A stretch of 64,000 nucleotides of DNA from an uncultured Caldisericota bacterium (GCA_903871855.1 CAIQIK010000049.1:1-64000); one strand, 5' to 3'; shown: positions 46,605 to 55,397, numbered from the stretch's first letter. The notes: a model not told the origin generated them from the sequence alone. Translations and numbers: made by a program.

Positions 46605-46639
46605 CCTATAAAGAAGGGAAGCGTCATATGGCGCCTCCC
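46605..46639 (-). terminator. Terminator of the Cas6-like gene
   Basis: GGGAGGCG and CGCTTCCC pair on the minus strand (one G-T pair, 8-base loop), followed by TTCTTTATAG. It begins about 25 bases past the stop codon. Confidence 0.65.
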
Positions 46640-46664
46640 TTGGTCAACTGAATCTCGATCGAAG

Positions 46665-48299
46665 CTAGTGGTTGTAGGGACCGCCCTTGCTTCCCCTGTG
46701 ATCGCGCGGATCACCATGCCCTCCACTTGGACGGTGCACTGAACCAGAGCTTCCGCTTGATTTTGAAGCACCAAAACTCCCAGTGCGTCTGTCGCCCTGA
46801 GGACGCCTGCCTCCACTTGATGAATGACCAGAAGCTCCAGAACGAGGTCCCCCGCGATGCTCGTTCGGACGAGGACCTCCCGTGCTCTCGGTACCGTCTG
46901 GACGGACGAAACGCGGCAGCTCGGTCTTTGCCTTGCCATCCCAGATGCTGTAGGAACCGGTAGCCGCCTTCTCGTGGCTCACCGGCTTGATGTCGGGAGC
47001 GTAGCGGCTTACAAACTTGCGACGCGGTTCCTCTGTGCCACGGGGACTTCTGCGATCAGAAGAACCACTGCGCGGAGAAGACTGAAACCCTCGACTGTCC
47101 TTGCTTGGGCGTCTCGTTCCCCGGCTCGTCCCTGGCGTGCCGTCGAGTCGCGGTCCCTCCGTCTTTGGACGGTCAGAGTATGGTCTGTCAGTGCGCGAGC
47201 GATCTGAATGTGGGCGGTCCGAGGTAGAACGCTCTGTGTGCGGCCTGTCCGAACGCGGGCGGTCTGAATGCTCACCCTGAGGACGCGGGCTGCTGGCATG
47301 CGTTCGATCGTCTCTGGATCCTGCACTCCTCGAGGAGCTGTTCTGGCCGGCGGCGTGATGCTCGCCGTGCCATACGTGCCCCTCCTGTCCACGACTATCC
47401 GACCGCCCGTGACGGTCTGGCTGTTCCTGATCGGCCGCGGCGGGAGGTGCCGAAGGTATCCTGCGCACCTCATGAGTATCTTCCTCTGTCCTGCGACGCC
47501 AGTGAGCGTCATCCTCTCCCTCAGGCGCTATGTCGAACATCCCAAAGCCGTGAGAGTTTTTACCTCCAAGACCCGATTCGTACAGGAACGATAACAGCTT
47601 GACGTCCCCGGTCAGCTGAAAATGTCCCGTGTAGCCACGCACAGGTGTGTCCTTGAACGAGATGACTGCCAGATGTGGTGTATGGTCGAGACAGCTGATG
47701 CTGAACCCATCACTCGGTGCCTTCTCCTGCGTCCAGGCGTAGTACTTGCGCACGGCATTGTCCAGAACAATCTTGGAGAACAGCGGGTCGTCGGGCGCAA
47801 AGTAGCGCGCGGAGTTGCTGTCCTTGTTCTCGCTCTGGTACACGGTGATGGGGCTGATGGTGCGAATGCGCCATGTGACCAGCCCGTGAGTGGGGATGGT
47901 AACAGCGTAGGCGGCACTGACACGCACCGACTGCACGAGGTTCCGCTCGAGGTGAAGGTCATGAGCCTGCTCCAGGCGAGGTGCAAGTGCCTGGATAAAC
48001 TCGGGGCTGGGTGATGACAAATAGAACCAGACCGGTGACGACATCACCAGCTGATAGTGAACGTGTCCGTCCCCTTCAGCTTCTCCACGCGGGGCAACGT
48101 CGATGCGCTCCACCGACTTGGCATAGAGCTGCGAAAAGGTAAAGAGCTTGAAATGGGCTTCTTCCGTTCCTGTCGCGATGCCAGACCACTTGATGTCTTC
48201 CGGGATGCACGCATTGACAAGCCCCTGCACGTAAGGGTTGTACCCTTGAGGCAAAATGAACTTGCCGAGAGCGCTCTGTACTTCGATCCTGATACGCAT
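46665..48299 (-). CDS. Cas6-like RNA endonuclease with long disordered Arg/Ser/Asp/Gly-rich tail
   Basis: A 544-residue protein; I start it at the ATG 48299, five bases after GGAGG, not at the GTG 48311. Residues 1-258 look like the double ferredoxin fold of Cas6. They open MRIRIEVQS, have the NPYVQGLVNACI segment near 21-32 and HFKLFTFSQL near 49-58 with a candidate catalytic His49. They end with the glycine-rich loop GLGGKNSHGFGMF at 243-255, which in Cas6 contacts RNA. Residues 259-544 are of low complexity. They hold about seven SDRP-like pentads at 344-378, then Gly/Ser/Arg-rich sequence, interrupted by a more ordered-looking patch near 427-465 (RKFVSRYAPDIKPV, YSIWDGKAKTELPRFVRPDG). No CRISPR array or other cas gene is in the window. 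Cas6 cuts CRISPR precursor RNA; what this one cuts is unknown. The fused tail may bind RNA or form condensates. Confidence 0.75.
   Translation of the reverse strand: MRIRIEVQSALGKFILPQGYNPYVQGLVNACIPEDIKWSGIATGTEEAHFKLFTFSQLYAKSVERIDVAPRGEAEGDGHVHYQLVMSSPVWFYLSSPSPEFIQALAPRLEQAHDLHLERNLVQSVRVSAAYAVTIPTHGLVTWRIRTISPITVYQSENKDSNSARYFAPDDPLFSKIVLDNAVRKYYAWTQEKAPSDGFSISCLDHTPHLAVISFKDTPVRGYTGHFQLTGDVKLLSFLYESGLGGKNSHGFGMFDIAPEGEDDAHWRRRTEEDTHEVRRIPSAPPAAADQEQPDRHGRSDSRGQEGHVWHGEHHAAGQNSSSRSAGSRDDRTHASSPRPQGEHSDRPRSDRPHTERSTSDRPHSDRSRTDRPYSDRPKTEGPRLDGTPGTSRGTRRPSKDSRGFQSSPRSGSSDRRSPRGTEEPRRKFVSRYAPDIKPVSHEKAATGSYSIWDGKAKTELPRFVRPDGTESTGGPRPNEHRGGPRSGASGHSSSGGRRPQGDRRTGSFGASKSSGSSGSVHRPSGGHGDPRDHRGSKGGPYNH
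47160..47270 (-). repeat. Short in-frame tandem repeats encoding SDRP pentads
   Basis: This stretch of the Cas6-like gene encodes repeated units of the form Ser/Thr-Asp/Glu-Arg-Pro/Ser-His/Arg/Tyr/Lys. The DNA copies are 15 bases or so each and diverged at synonymous positions. They are coding repeats and not CRISPR units. Confidence 0.8.
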
Positions 48300-48361
48300 A
48301 GAAACCTCCACTCAATTCAGAGAACAGACAACCGGAAAGGTGAGCCATCACGGCCATGATG

Positions 48362-48379
48362 CACCCCGCCACTGGGGTG
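48362..48379 (-). promoter_or_regulatory. Hairpin in the leader of the Cas6-like mRNA
   Basis: CACCCC and GGGGTG flank a 6-base loop, 63-80 bases before the start codon and downstream of the predicted promoter. The form resembles the small stem-loops that Cas6 enzymes recognise, so self-recognition is conceivable. It could equally be an ordinary leader hairpin. Confidence 0.4.
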
Positions 48380-48410
48380 TTTGTTCGAATGTCCTGCTGT
48401 AGATACCAGT

Positions 48411-48438
48411 AGTATATGGGTTGTCGGGCGCGGTGCAA
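48411..48438 (-). promoter_or_regulatory. Promoter of the Cas6-like gene
   Basis: Minus strand TTGCAC (48433-48438) and TATACT (48411-48416), spacer 16 bases. It predicts a leader of about 105 bases before the ATG at 48299. Confidence 0.5.
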
Positions 48439-48480
48439 TAACAACTTCAAGAGAGATGGCATAGATCCGCCCGCAGACGC

Positions 48481-48508
48481 TTGATGACATGCGTCCACCA
48501 CGTATACT
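48481..48508 (+). promoter_or_regulatory. Promoter of mntH, possibly leaderless
   Basis: TTGATG (48481-48486) and TATACT (48503-48508) are 16 bases apart. The -10 box ends six bases before the ATG at 48515, so transcription would start at or next to the start codon. The absence of a good ribosome site agrees with a leaderless mRNA. Confidence 0.5.
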
Positions 48509-48514
48509 CAGGTC

Positions 48515-49792
48515 ATGAGTCTGCGCACACGGATCCAGGAATCATTCAAGGGCCACAATCCGCGTCTTCGGGCATTGGAGCTCCTGAAATTCATCGGACC
48601 CGGTTTCCTCGTCACCATTGGCTTCATTGACCCCGGCAACTGGGCGTCAAATGTTGCTGCAGGCTCGCTCTATGGCTACCGCCTCCTGTGGATGGTGACA
48701 CTATCGACACTGATGCTTATCGTCCTGCAGCACAATGCCGCCCACCTGGGCATCGTCACAGGTCTGTGCATTTCCGAGGCTGCCACGAAGTTCGTGCGTC
48801 CATGGTTCGCCCACTTCGTCCTGGGATCGGCCGTCGCCGCCTCCGTTTCCACGGCCGTCGCAGAGATCATGGGGGCCGCAATCGGGCTCAACCTGCTGTT
48901 CAAGCTGCCACTGCGTATCGGTGCCATTCTGGTGTCTGCCGCCGCCGTCTGGCTGCTGCTCAGCAACGGTTACCGGCGCATCGAGAAACTCATCATTGCA
49001 TTCGTATCGCTGATAGGTCTTTCCTTCCTGTATGAGTTGTCGCTCGTGCGTATCCCGTGGGCAGAGGTGGCAACCGGGTGGGTCTTCCCTGCCATACCCC
49101 TGGGCTCTATTCCTGTCATCATGAGTGTCCTCGGCGCAGTCGTCATGCCGCACAACCTCTTCCTGCACAGCGAAATCATCCAGAGCCGCCAGCTGAACCA
49201 GAAGGGTACGGGCGTCGTAGAGAAGCAACTCCGGTTCGAGTTCGTGGACACGCTAAATTCCATGGTCGTCGGCTGGGCCATCAACAGCTCTATGATCATT
49301 CTTGCCGCAGCGACCTTCTTTGCCAGCAGAACCCCCGTCACGGAACTTGGACAGGCACAGGCCATGTTGCGACCCATGCTAGGCCGGGCAGCCGCCATCG
49401 TCTTCGGTGGAGCACTGCTCATGGCCGGCCTCTCATCCTCGGTCACTGCGGGCATGGCAGGCGGCAGCATCGTTGCCGGCATGTCTGGGGAACCCTATGA
49501 TCCGTCGGACAACCACACACGGCTGGGCATCATGATAACACTGCTTGGAGCTCTGCTTGTCACGCTGGTGGTCACCAACCCCTTCAAGGGCCTGATATTC
49601 AGCCAGATGGCACTCTCCATCCAGCTGCCATGGACGATCGTGCTGCAGATCCTGCTTACCTCCAACCCGCGCGTGATGGGGAAGTACGCAAACAGCATGA
49701 CCGACCGCATCCTTCTGTGGACGACGGCAGTCATCGTCAGCGCCTTCAACGTCCTTCTCCTGGTCGACACGCTCCGCAATCTCCATCGTTAG
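48515..49792 (+). CDS. mntH: Manganese/iron transporter MntH, canonical Nramp
   Basis: A 425-residue proton-coupled divalent metal importer. The DPGN motif is at residues 39-42 (FIDPGNWASN) and MPH at 211-213 (VVMPHNLFLHS), the metal-binding set of true Mn2+/Fe2+ Nramp proteins. This contrasts with the variant paralogue at 40936-42213. It stands alone, divergent from the Cas6-like gene. No MntR gene or clear MntR box is seen. Confidence 0.94.
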   Translation: MSLRTRIQESFKGHNPRLRALELLKFIGPGFLVTIGFIDPGNWASNVAAGSLYGYRLLWMVTLSTLMLIVLQHNAAHLGIVTGLCISEAATKFVRPWFAHFVLGSAVAASVSTAVAEIMGAAIGLNLLFKLPLRIGAILVSAAAVWLLLSNGYRRIEKLIIAFVSLIGLSFLYELSLVRIPWAEVATGWVFPAIPLGSIPVIMSVLGAVVMPHNLFLHSEIIQSRQLNQKGTGVVEKQLRFEFVDTLNSMVVGWAINSSMIILAAATFFASRTPVTELGQAQAMLRPMLGRAAAIVFGGALLMAGLSSSVTAGMAGGSIVAGMSGEPYDPSDNHTRLGIMITLLGALLVTLVVTNPFKGLIFSQMALSIQLPWTIVLQILLTSNPRVMGKYANSMTDRILLWTTAVIVSAFNVLLLVDTLRNLHR

Positions 49793-50049
49793 CGGCAGAA
49801 GAGACAAACCGCACCGCGACACTCGTAACAGAAATCAAGTACACTGGTTCATATGCGTCTGGTGCAACCCGCACCTCAACACCTCAGAGGCTCCATGCGC
49901 AACCACGCACGACGACTGATCGCGGCGGAGAACAGCGATTCGGCGCTGTTCACGATTTTGCGTTGTAATTCCTGCCTCCGAACTAGACTGACATGCGATA
50001 CCTCACCACGACGGAAAACGTGGGGGGCGCCAGGGGAGGCTACACGGCT

Positions 50050-50319
50050 ATGACAGCACGAACGCTCTCTGTTCGCAACAAGACCGGGTTGCATGCACGT
50101 CCTGCCATGTTGTTCGTTCAAACGGCAGCACACTTCAAGGCAAAGATCAAAGTTACCCGTGAAGGCCGTACAGTAGATGCCAAGAGTATTCTCGGCGTGC
50201 TTTCACTCGGTGCCGGCAAGAACTCCATCATCGAGGTGGAGGCTGAAGGGGCCGACGAGGCTGCGGCGCTCGACGCTCTGGAGACCCTGCTGACGACCAC
50301 CATCAGTGAGGACGAATGA
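50050..50319 (+). CDS. ptsH: Phosphocarrier protein HPr
   Basis: Central PTS phosphocarrier, 89 residues when started at the ATG 50050 (GGGAGG ten bases upstream; the longer frame has no site). The active His is in TGLHARPAML. The regulatory serine is present in AKSILGVLSLG, so control by HPr kinase is possible. It overlaps ptsI by four bases and would serve the amino-sugar PTS at 22-34 kb. Confidence 0.95.
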   Translation: MTARTLSVRNKTGLHARPAMLFVQTAAHFKAKIKVTREGRTVDAKSILGVLSLGAGKNSIIEVEAEGADEAAALDALETLLTTTISEDE

Positions 50320-51941
50320 GTACTCTCAAGGGAATCGCTGCATCAGCAGGCATCGCTATCGGTCGGGTGTACATCTACCGACCAGAAGACGTCGTCCTGG
50401 ATTCCGAATCTCACGATTCGATCTCTGCGGAGGAAAAGCTCAAGGCAATCAGCTTGGCAACTGAGAGCGTCCATCATCAGGTCGAGTCTTTGCACGCACG
50501 TATGGAACAACAGGGTAAGAGTAAGGAAGCGGAGATCTTCTCCGCCTATCAGATGTTCCTGGACGACCCTACACTGCAGGAGGCCATGGGACGGTATGCG
50601 CAGGAAGGATACAGCGCTGCAGCAGCTGTGCACCGTGCTTATGAGGACAGCGCCCAGCTCATGGACAACCTGGCCGACGAGTACTTCCGTGAGCGAGCCA
50701 AGGATATCCGGGACGTGGGGGACCGTGTAGTCCGCGCCCTCCTGGGAATGCCCAAGGCTGACCTGCGCGCCCTTCCGTACCCGGCCATTGTCGTTGCACG
50801 CGACCTTGCCCCGGCGGATACCGCGTCCGTCGACCGCGAGAATGTGCTGGGCTTCGTGACAGAACAGGGCAGCACGACAAGCCATACGGCCATTCTTGCT
50901 CAGGCACTCGGTCTTCCCGCCGTCGTCGGCCTCGGCACGGCGCTGGCAGGCGTCAACGAACACGCACGTATGGGTGTCGACGGGGCCGCCGGGACGGTTG
51001 TTTTGGACCCCAGCCCCGAGGAACGAGTGGTCCTCGAAGAGCGCGCCCACGCCCTTGCCGTAGAGCAGGAGCTGCTGACCCAGTTCAAGGATAAGGAAGC
51101 AGTCCTTGCGAACGGTAAGCGTATAGAGGTCTCAGCCAACATTGGCGGCCCCGGTGATGTCGCGACGGCCCTGCGGTTCGGTGCGGATGGTGTCGGCTTG
51201 TATCGCACCGAGTTCCTGTTCCTCGACCGGGACAGCCCACCGACGGAAGACGAGCAGGTCGAAGCATACCGCTCTGTTCTCGCTGCGTTCGGCACCAAAC
51301 CCGTCATCATCCGCACCCTCGATATTGGAGGGGACAAGCAGATACCCTACCTGCACTTTCCCCCCGAGGCCAACCCGTTCCTCGGCGTACGCGCGACCCG
51401 TCTGGGTCTGCGCAGACCAACGCTGTTCAAGACTCAGCTGCACGCCATTCTGCGAGCAAGCACCGCCGGCAAGACGCGGATCATGTACCCGATGATCGCT
51501 GTCGCCGAAGAGATCGAACAGGCCAATCTTCTGTTCCAGAGCGTGCGCAAGGAACTGGACGCAGAAGGGATCGCGTATGACCACGACCTCGAGGTCGGCA
51601 TCATGGTCGAGATTCCGTCTGCGGCGCTCGACGCGGAGCACCTTGCCGACAGAGTCGACTTCTTCTCCATCGGCACCAACGACCTGACCCAGTACACCTT
51701 TGCCGCCGATCGAACGAACCGCGATCTCAATTACCTGTATCAGCCTCTGCATCCGGCTGTGCTGTCACTCATTCGCATGACCGTCGAGGCGGCGCACGCC
51801 CATGGCAAATGGGTAGGCGTCTGCGGTGAATTGGCGGGGGACCCGCAGGCGATTCCCGTTCTCATCGCCATGGGCGTCGATGAACTGTCGATGTCGTCCG
51901 CCAAGATCCCGCGTGCCAAGCAGATTATCCTTTCGCTCTAG
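50316..51941 (+). CDS. ptsI: PTS enzyme I
   Basis: PEP-protein phosphotransferase that phosphorylates HPr, 541 residues, slightly shorter than usual (about 570). The phospho-His lies in GSTTSHTAILAQALGLPAVVG (key part TTSHTAILA). The PEP-binding barrel has the GLYRTEFLF and SIGTNDLTQYTFAADR motifs and the catalytic Cys in GVCGELAGD. Start overlaps ptsH by ATGA. Confidence 0.97.
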   Translation: MSTLKGIAASAGIAIGRVYIYRPEDVVLDSESHDSISAEEKLKAISLATESVHHQVESLHARMEQQGKSKEAEIFSAYQMFLDDPTLQEAMGRYAQEGYSAAAAVHRAYEDSAQLMDNLADEYFRERAKDIRDVGDRVVRALLGMPKADLRALPYPAIVVARDLAPADTASVDRENVLGFVTEQGSTTSHTAILAQALGLPAVVGLGTALAGVNEHARMGVDGAAGTVVLDPSPEERVVLEERAHALAVEQELLTQFKDKEAVLANGKRIEVSANIGGPGDVATALRFGADGVGLYRTEFLFLDRDSPPTEDEQVEAYRSVLAAFGTKPVIIRTLDIGGDKQIPYLHFPPEANPFLGVRATRLGLRRPTLFKTQLHAILRASTAGKTRIMYPMIAVAEEIEQANLLFQSVRKELDAEGIAYDHDLEVGIMVEIPSAALDAEHLADRVDFFSIGTNDLTQYTFAADRTNRDLNYLYQPLHPAVLSLIRMTVEAAHAHGKWVGVCGELAGDPQAIPVLIAMGVDELSMSSAKIPRAKQIILSL

Positions 51942-52036
51942 CCGCCTCTTTTCTCCTGGAACAACAACTGACCCTGTGCCATGACAGGGCCGGTTCCGCT
52001 ACTGCCGTAAAACACCAGGGACAGGCTATAATTCTG

Positions 52037-52795
52037 TCACACCCGGGCGACAAAGAAGACACGGGGTTCGGACTCCGGCTCGGCAAGAGGCACAGTCAGG
52101 TCTGCGGATCGCGCCTGGTAGACTGCGCTGAACCCGACCTCCAGCAGCGCCGTGGTCACCTCTCGCACCGACCATGCGTTCTCCACGAATGTCTCGTCGA
52201 AGCGAAGCCAGCCGCCTGATTCCTGCCGGACGAATCCGGAGATCTTGATGCGTCCCTGGCGCTTGTCTTCGTCGTACATGCCTCGGTTGATAACCATCGC
52301 GTCTGGGGCGTCCTCCACCGTTACATTGTTCCAACGTCGCAGTCCCATCACTGTATTGAGGTCAAACACAAACAGGCCTCCCGACAGCAAACATTGGTGC
52401 ACGCAGGCAAAACAGGACAGCAAGGTGTCGATGTCGGACAGGTGATTGAGAGCGTCGAACGTCGACACGGCAAGCCCAAACCGCGAGGACAGCGAGAAAT
52501 CAGCCGCGTCGCTCTGGACAAAAAACACCTCGCCCGAGGATACGAACGAGGCGCAGTTAATGCGCGCGTGGGCCAGCATGGGTTCCGAATTGTCCAGGCC
52601 CGTCACGACATACCCCGCCTGCAGGAACTGCAGCGCCAGCTGCCCCGTGCCACAGCAGACGTCGAGCAGTGACCGCTCGCTTCGAGGACAGATCTGCTCG
52701 TACAAAGTCCGCAGCTTCGGCCCGACCAGTGTCACAAACCCGGTCCATCGTTGATTGTATGCCTGTGCAAACGGTGCCGAATAGGATGACTCCAT
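52037..52795 (-). CDS. Class I SAM-dependent methyltransferase
   Basis: A 252-residue Rossmann-fold methyltransferase; the ATG 52795 is five bases after GGAGG, so the longer frame is rejected. Motif I is LLDVCCGTGQLAL, followed by VTGLDNSEPMLAHAR and a DALNHL segment in motif IV. The C-terminal half resembles small-molecule methyltransferases of the type with a beta-sheet lid (EDKRQGRIKISGFV). Substrate unknown. It lies downstream of PEP carboxykinase but beyond its terminator. Confidence 0.85.
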   Translation of the reverse strand: MESSYSAPFAQAYNQRWTGFVTLVGPKLRTLYEQICPRSERSLLDVCCGTGQLALQFLQAGYVVTGLDNSEPMLAHARINCASFVSSGEVFFVQSDAADFSLSSRFGLAVSTFDALNHLSDIDTLLSCFACVHQCLLSGGLFVFDLNTVMGLRRWNNVTVEDAPDAMVINRGMYDEDKRQGRIKISGFVRQESGGWLRFDETFVENAWSVREVTTALLEVGFSAVYQARSADLTVPLAEPESEPRVFFVARV

Positions 52796-52899
52796 GTGAA
52801 CCTCCGCCAGTGTGCTTTGAGCCAATCTATCACCAGCACGTCCTGGGGTCAACAACGATGGCACTGACCAATCAGTCCGCCTCAGCCAGAACGGATCGG

Positions 52900-52941
52900 C
52901 TGGAAATAATGACAGTACCCCTCCAGATGGAGGGGTACTGT
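52900..52941 (-). terminator. Terminator of PEP carboxykinase
   Basis: ACAGTACCCCTCC and GGAGGGGTACTGT form a perfect 13-base stem with a 4-base loop. On the minus strand CATTATTTCC follows. It begins about 35 bases past the pckG stop. Confidence 0.75.
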
Positions 52942-52975
52942 AACACAAGCATGGTCTGTTCGCAACGTTATTGGG

Positions 52976-54868
52976 CTAGGCGATGACACCCCACTGCGAA
53001 GGCTTGACCTCATCACCGTACTTCTTCTGAGCATCCAGAAGACGTGCGCGCTGAGCCTCGAGCTCCGTGAACAGGACCTCGGGTGTGTCGTGCGTGCTGT
53101 TCTTCCAGCTCTCGATGACGCGGTCGATCTTGCTCAGGTTCTCGGGAATACGGAGTGAGAACTCAGCCTCGTATTCCTCGTGCGTGTACTCGCGGCCGAT
53201 GATGTCCGCAAACAGCGGAACAAGGTCCTTGTACTCCGGGATCCAGCCCGTTGCCGTCTCGATAGCCTTGACGTCACCGTTGCAGCGCAGCTCCATCCAC
53301 TTGTACCACACCTTCTTGTCATTCTTGCCATTGAGGAACTTGCCGTCGCGGCTCTTGAGAAAGTAGTTGACGCCGAAGATCTTCGGCAACCGCTTGGCTC
53401 CCCTGGCAAAATCCACGTTGATCTGCAGGTACTTCCCCAATGGAATAGACAGGAAGTCCAGGTTGGACATCGGATTGTGTTGACGCACGCCGGCCTTGCC
53501 AATGGTTGCAGCTGTCGTTTCGGACTCGATGGAAGCGCCAAAGGCGACGATGCCATGCGCCCAGTTGATAGACTCCTCTACCGGGACCCAGGTGTCCGAA
53601 TCGCGACCTCCGTAAACATATGCACCGACCTCGACACCGTCAGGATTGTCCGCGTTCTTGTCCAGGTTCTCAAGCATACTCAGGCTCAGCGTGAAGCGGG
53701 CGTTTGCGTGAGAAGCGGGTACGGGCTTGCCATCCTTGTCGACCTTGCCCGGGGTCCATTCGCCCTTGAAGTTCACGCCATGCGCGGGAACGGCCGCGTC
53801 CTTGCCTTCCCAATACACGCCACCGTCATCGGTCCTGAGGACGTTGCTGAAGATGACTTGATGACCGGGCGCATGCAGCGCCTTCCACTGGATAGGATCG
53901 TCCTTGCTGTTGACACCCAGGATAATGCCAAACATGCCGTGCTCGCAGTTGACTGCACGCACGACGCCGTCGACCTTGCGGAGATAGGCAATGTCGTCGC
54001 CGACGATGCTCTCGCCGTCCAGCATGGCGGTCGAGGTCTTGCCACACATCGAAGGGAACGCGCCCGTGAAGTACGTGACACGACCATGAGGCCCGTGGAT
54101 GCCCATGACCAGCATATGCTCGCACAGCCAGCCCTCTTGCGACCCACGGTGGATGGCAAGACGCATGGCCATCTTCTTCATGCCCAGGGTGTTGCCGGCA
54201 TACTGCGTATTGGCGCTGTAGACAGTATCGTCCTTGAGGTCGATGTAGATGCGGCGCTTGTCGATGTTCTTGGTCGTTTTGCTCTCGGTCAGCTCGCCCT
54301 CGGAATGCACGAACTTGAAGAAGTGTGCGTGCTCGCCCTGGCGGATGAACTCGTCATAGCCGGGCCGATACAGCAGCTTCTCCGAATGTGCGACGTAGGG
54401 GCTGTCGGTAAGCTGAACCGCGGGGATAGCGAATTCGGAACCGTTGGGCCCCAGCGTAGCGAAGACGATCAGCATCTGACGTCCGCGCATGATGCCGTTC
54501 ATGACCTCGCCTATGTCCTTGAGACCTTCAGTGCGATCACGCGTGGAGATCTCGGGACCCATCTCCTCGCCCGGTTCCACCAGGATGTTCGTGTGTTCCT
54601 TGTCGCGGCCCTGGTCAAGGGGCGAATCGAAGTGAAGAGTATGACCATTTATTGCCAGGCGCTGCTCTTCGCCATCTTGGATAGCCTTCTCGCTGATGTA
54701 AGAGAGATCCTGGGTCGAGTCATCACAAACGAAGACACTCGTTGGATCGAGCAGCTTGATGAAATGAGCGATGAAATCGTACAACTTTTCATTTGATATC
54801 CTGGTGAGCTTCGCGTACTGCTCCCCGCCGAGTCGTTCCTTCAGGAACCTGGCAATATTTTCGTCCAT
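52976..54868 (-). CDS. pckG: Phosphoenolpyruvate carboxykinase (GTP)
   Basis: Interconverts oxaloacetate and PEP with GTP/GDP, for gluconeogenesis or anaplerosis. The ATG 54868 follows GGAGG by seven bases, giving 630 residues, as usual for the GTP form. The P-loop with the reactive Cys is FPSMCGKTST, a variant of the common FPSACGKTN. The kinase-2 region VGDDIAYL and the late FGVNYFLKSRDGKFLNGKND and WMELRCNGDV segments are typical. An AAGCGCTTTC site at 54989-55000 lies upstream. Confidence 0.96.
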   Translation of the reverse strand: MDENIARFLKERLGGEQYAKLTRISNEKLYDFIAHFIKLLDPTSVFVCDDSTQDLSYISEKAIQDGEEQRLAINGHTLHFDSPLDQGRDKEHTNILVEPGEEMGPEISTRDRTEGLKDIGEVMNGIMRGRQMLIVFATLGPNGSEFAIPAVQLTDSPYVAHSEKLLYRPGYDEFIRQGEHAHFFKFVHSEGELTESKTTKNIDKRRIYIDLKDDTVYSANTQYAGNTLGMKKMAMRLAIHRGSQEGWLCEHMLVMGIHGPHGRVTYFTGAFPSMCGKTSTAMLDGESIVGDDIAYLRKVDGVVRAVNCEHGMFGIILGVNSKDDPIQWKALHAPGHQVIFSNVLRTDDGGVYWEGKDAAVPAHGVNFKGEWTPGKVDKDGKPVPASHANARFTLSLSMLENLDKNADNPDGVEVGAYVYGGRDSDTWVPVEESINWAHGIVAFGASIESETTAATIGKAGVRQHNPMSNLDFLSIPLGKYLQINVDFARGAKRLPKIFGVNYFLKSRDGKFLNGKNDKKVWYKWMELRCNGDVKAIETATGWIPEYKDLVPLFADIIGREYTHEEYEAEFSLRIPENLSKIDRVIESWKNSTHDTPEVLFTELEAQRARLLDAQKKYGDEVKPSQWGVIA

Positions 54869-54988
54869 GCACACACCTCCGTCGATGTTGGCCCACCGGC
54901 CATTAATATTCCTTTACTATAGTACACCATTGTGCGAAAACGCACAGGCGAGTTGCAGCCGTCGACTGACCGATCAAATCACCAGTTT

Positions 54989-55000
54989 GCAAGCGCTTTC
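54989..55000. promoter_or_regulatory. GCAAGCGCTTTC site upstream of PEP carboxykinase, cre-like
   Basis: The sequence fits a catabolite-responsive element of LacI/CcpA type almost completely (TTGCAAGCGCTTTCT against the degenerate cre pattern). It is about 120 bases before the pckG start. Control of a gluconeogenic gene by sugar status would be logical, and HPr has the regulatory serine. The regulator is not in the window. Confidence 0.4.
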
Positions 55001-55005
55001 TGGTC

Positions 55006-55036
55006 GACTCGCCGTGCCAACACGGCGGGGCGAGTC
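55006..55036 (-). terminator. Hairpin downstream of the cupin gene
   Basis: GACTCGCC pairs with GGCGAGTC and, inside, CCGTG with CACGG. It lies 35 bases past the cupin stop codon. No T-run follows, so it may be a weak terminator or a 3-prime protective hairpin. Confidence 0.45.
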
Positions 55037-55070
55037 ACCTCTTCGACGAGTTTGCGTCCCACTCGATCTG

Positions 55071-55397
55071 TCACGATCGAATCATAGTTAGCAACCAGAT
55101 GCAGAGTCCCACCGCATTCACTGCGTGAACCGCACCGGCGGGCATGACGATGGCGTCTCCCGCTGTCAGGGTGTGATGCACGCCGTCCAGGATGATGTCG
55201 ACGCTGCCCTGCAGTACCGTCACGAGCGCGTCAAACGGGGCCGTGTGCTCACTCAGCTTCTGCCCTTGGTCAAACGCAAACAGCGTAACAGTCCCCGTTG
55301 GTTGCTCGATCAGCGTCTTGCTGACAATTGCCCCCGGCTGGACCGCGATGAGGTCGACCAGCCGCCCCTCCTTGCCGTGAAGCTCGTTTGTCGCCAT
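55071..55397 (-). CDS. Small cupin-domain protein
   Basis: A 108-residue single-domain cupin. The metal-binding pattern is partly kept: SEHTAPFDALVTVLQGSVDI supplies the EH of the first motif, and AGDAIVMPAGAVHAV the second with its His. The second His of motif 1 (usually HxH) is absent. GGAGG lies before the ATG. Such proteins may be small-molecule binders or isomerases; no partner gene gives a clue. Confidence 0.85.
   Translation of the reverse strand: MATNELHGKEGRLVDLIAVQPGAIVSKTLIEQPTGTVTLFAFDQGQKLSEHTAPFDALVTVLQGSVDIILDGVHHTLTAGDAIVMPAGAVHAVNAVGLCIWLLTMIRS

Noticed and set aside
46556-46939. Alternative minus-strand frame at the end of the Cas6-like gene
   Set aside because: It is the shifted frame of the Gly/Ser/Arg-rich tail, where several frames stay open because of biased composition.
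47160-47270. Short repeated DNA that might be taken for a CRISPR array
   Set aside because: Units are about 15 bases with no spacers and are in frame within the Cas6-like gene; they encode the SDRP pentads.
49793-50049. Small plus-strand frame before ptsH
   Set aside because: Arg/Thr-rich with no ribosome site and no family resemblance; read as non-coding leader.
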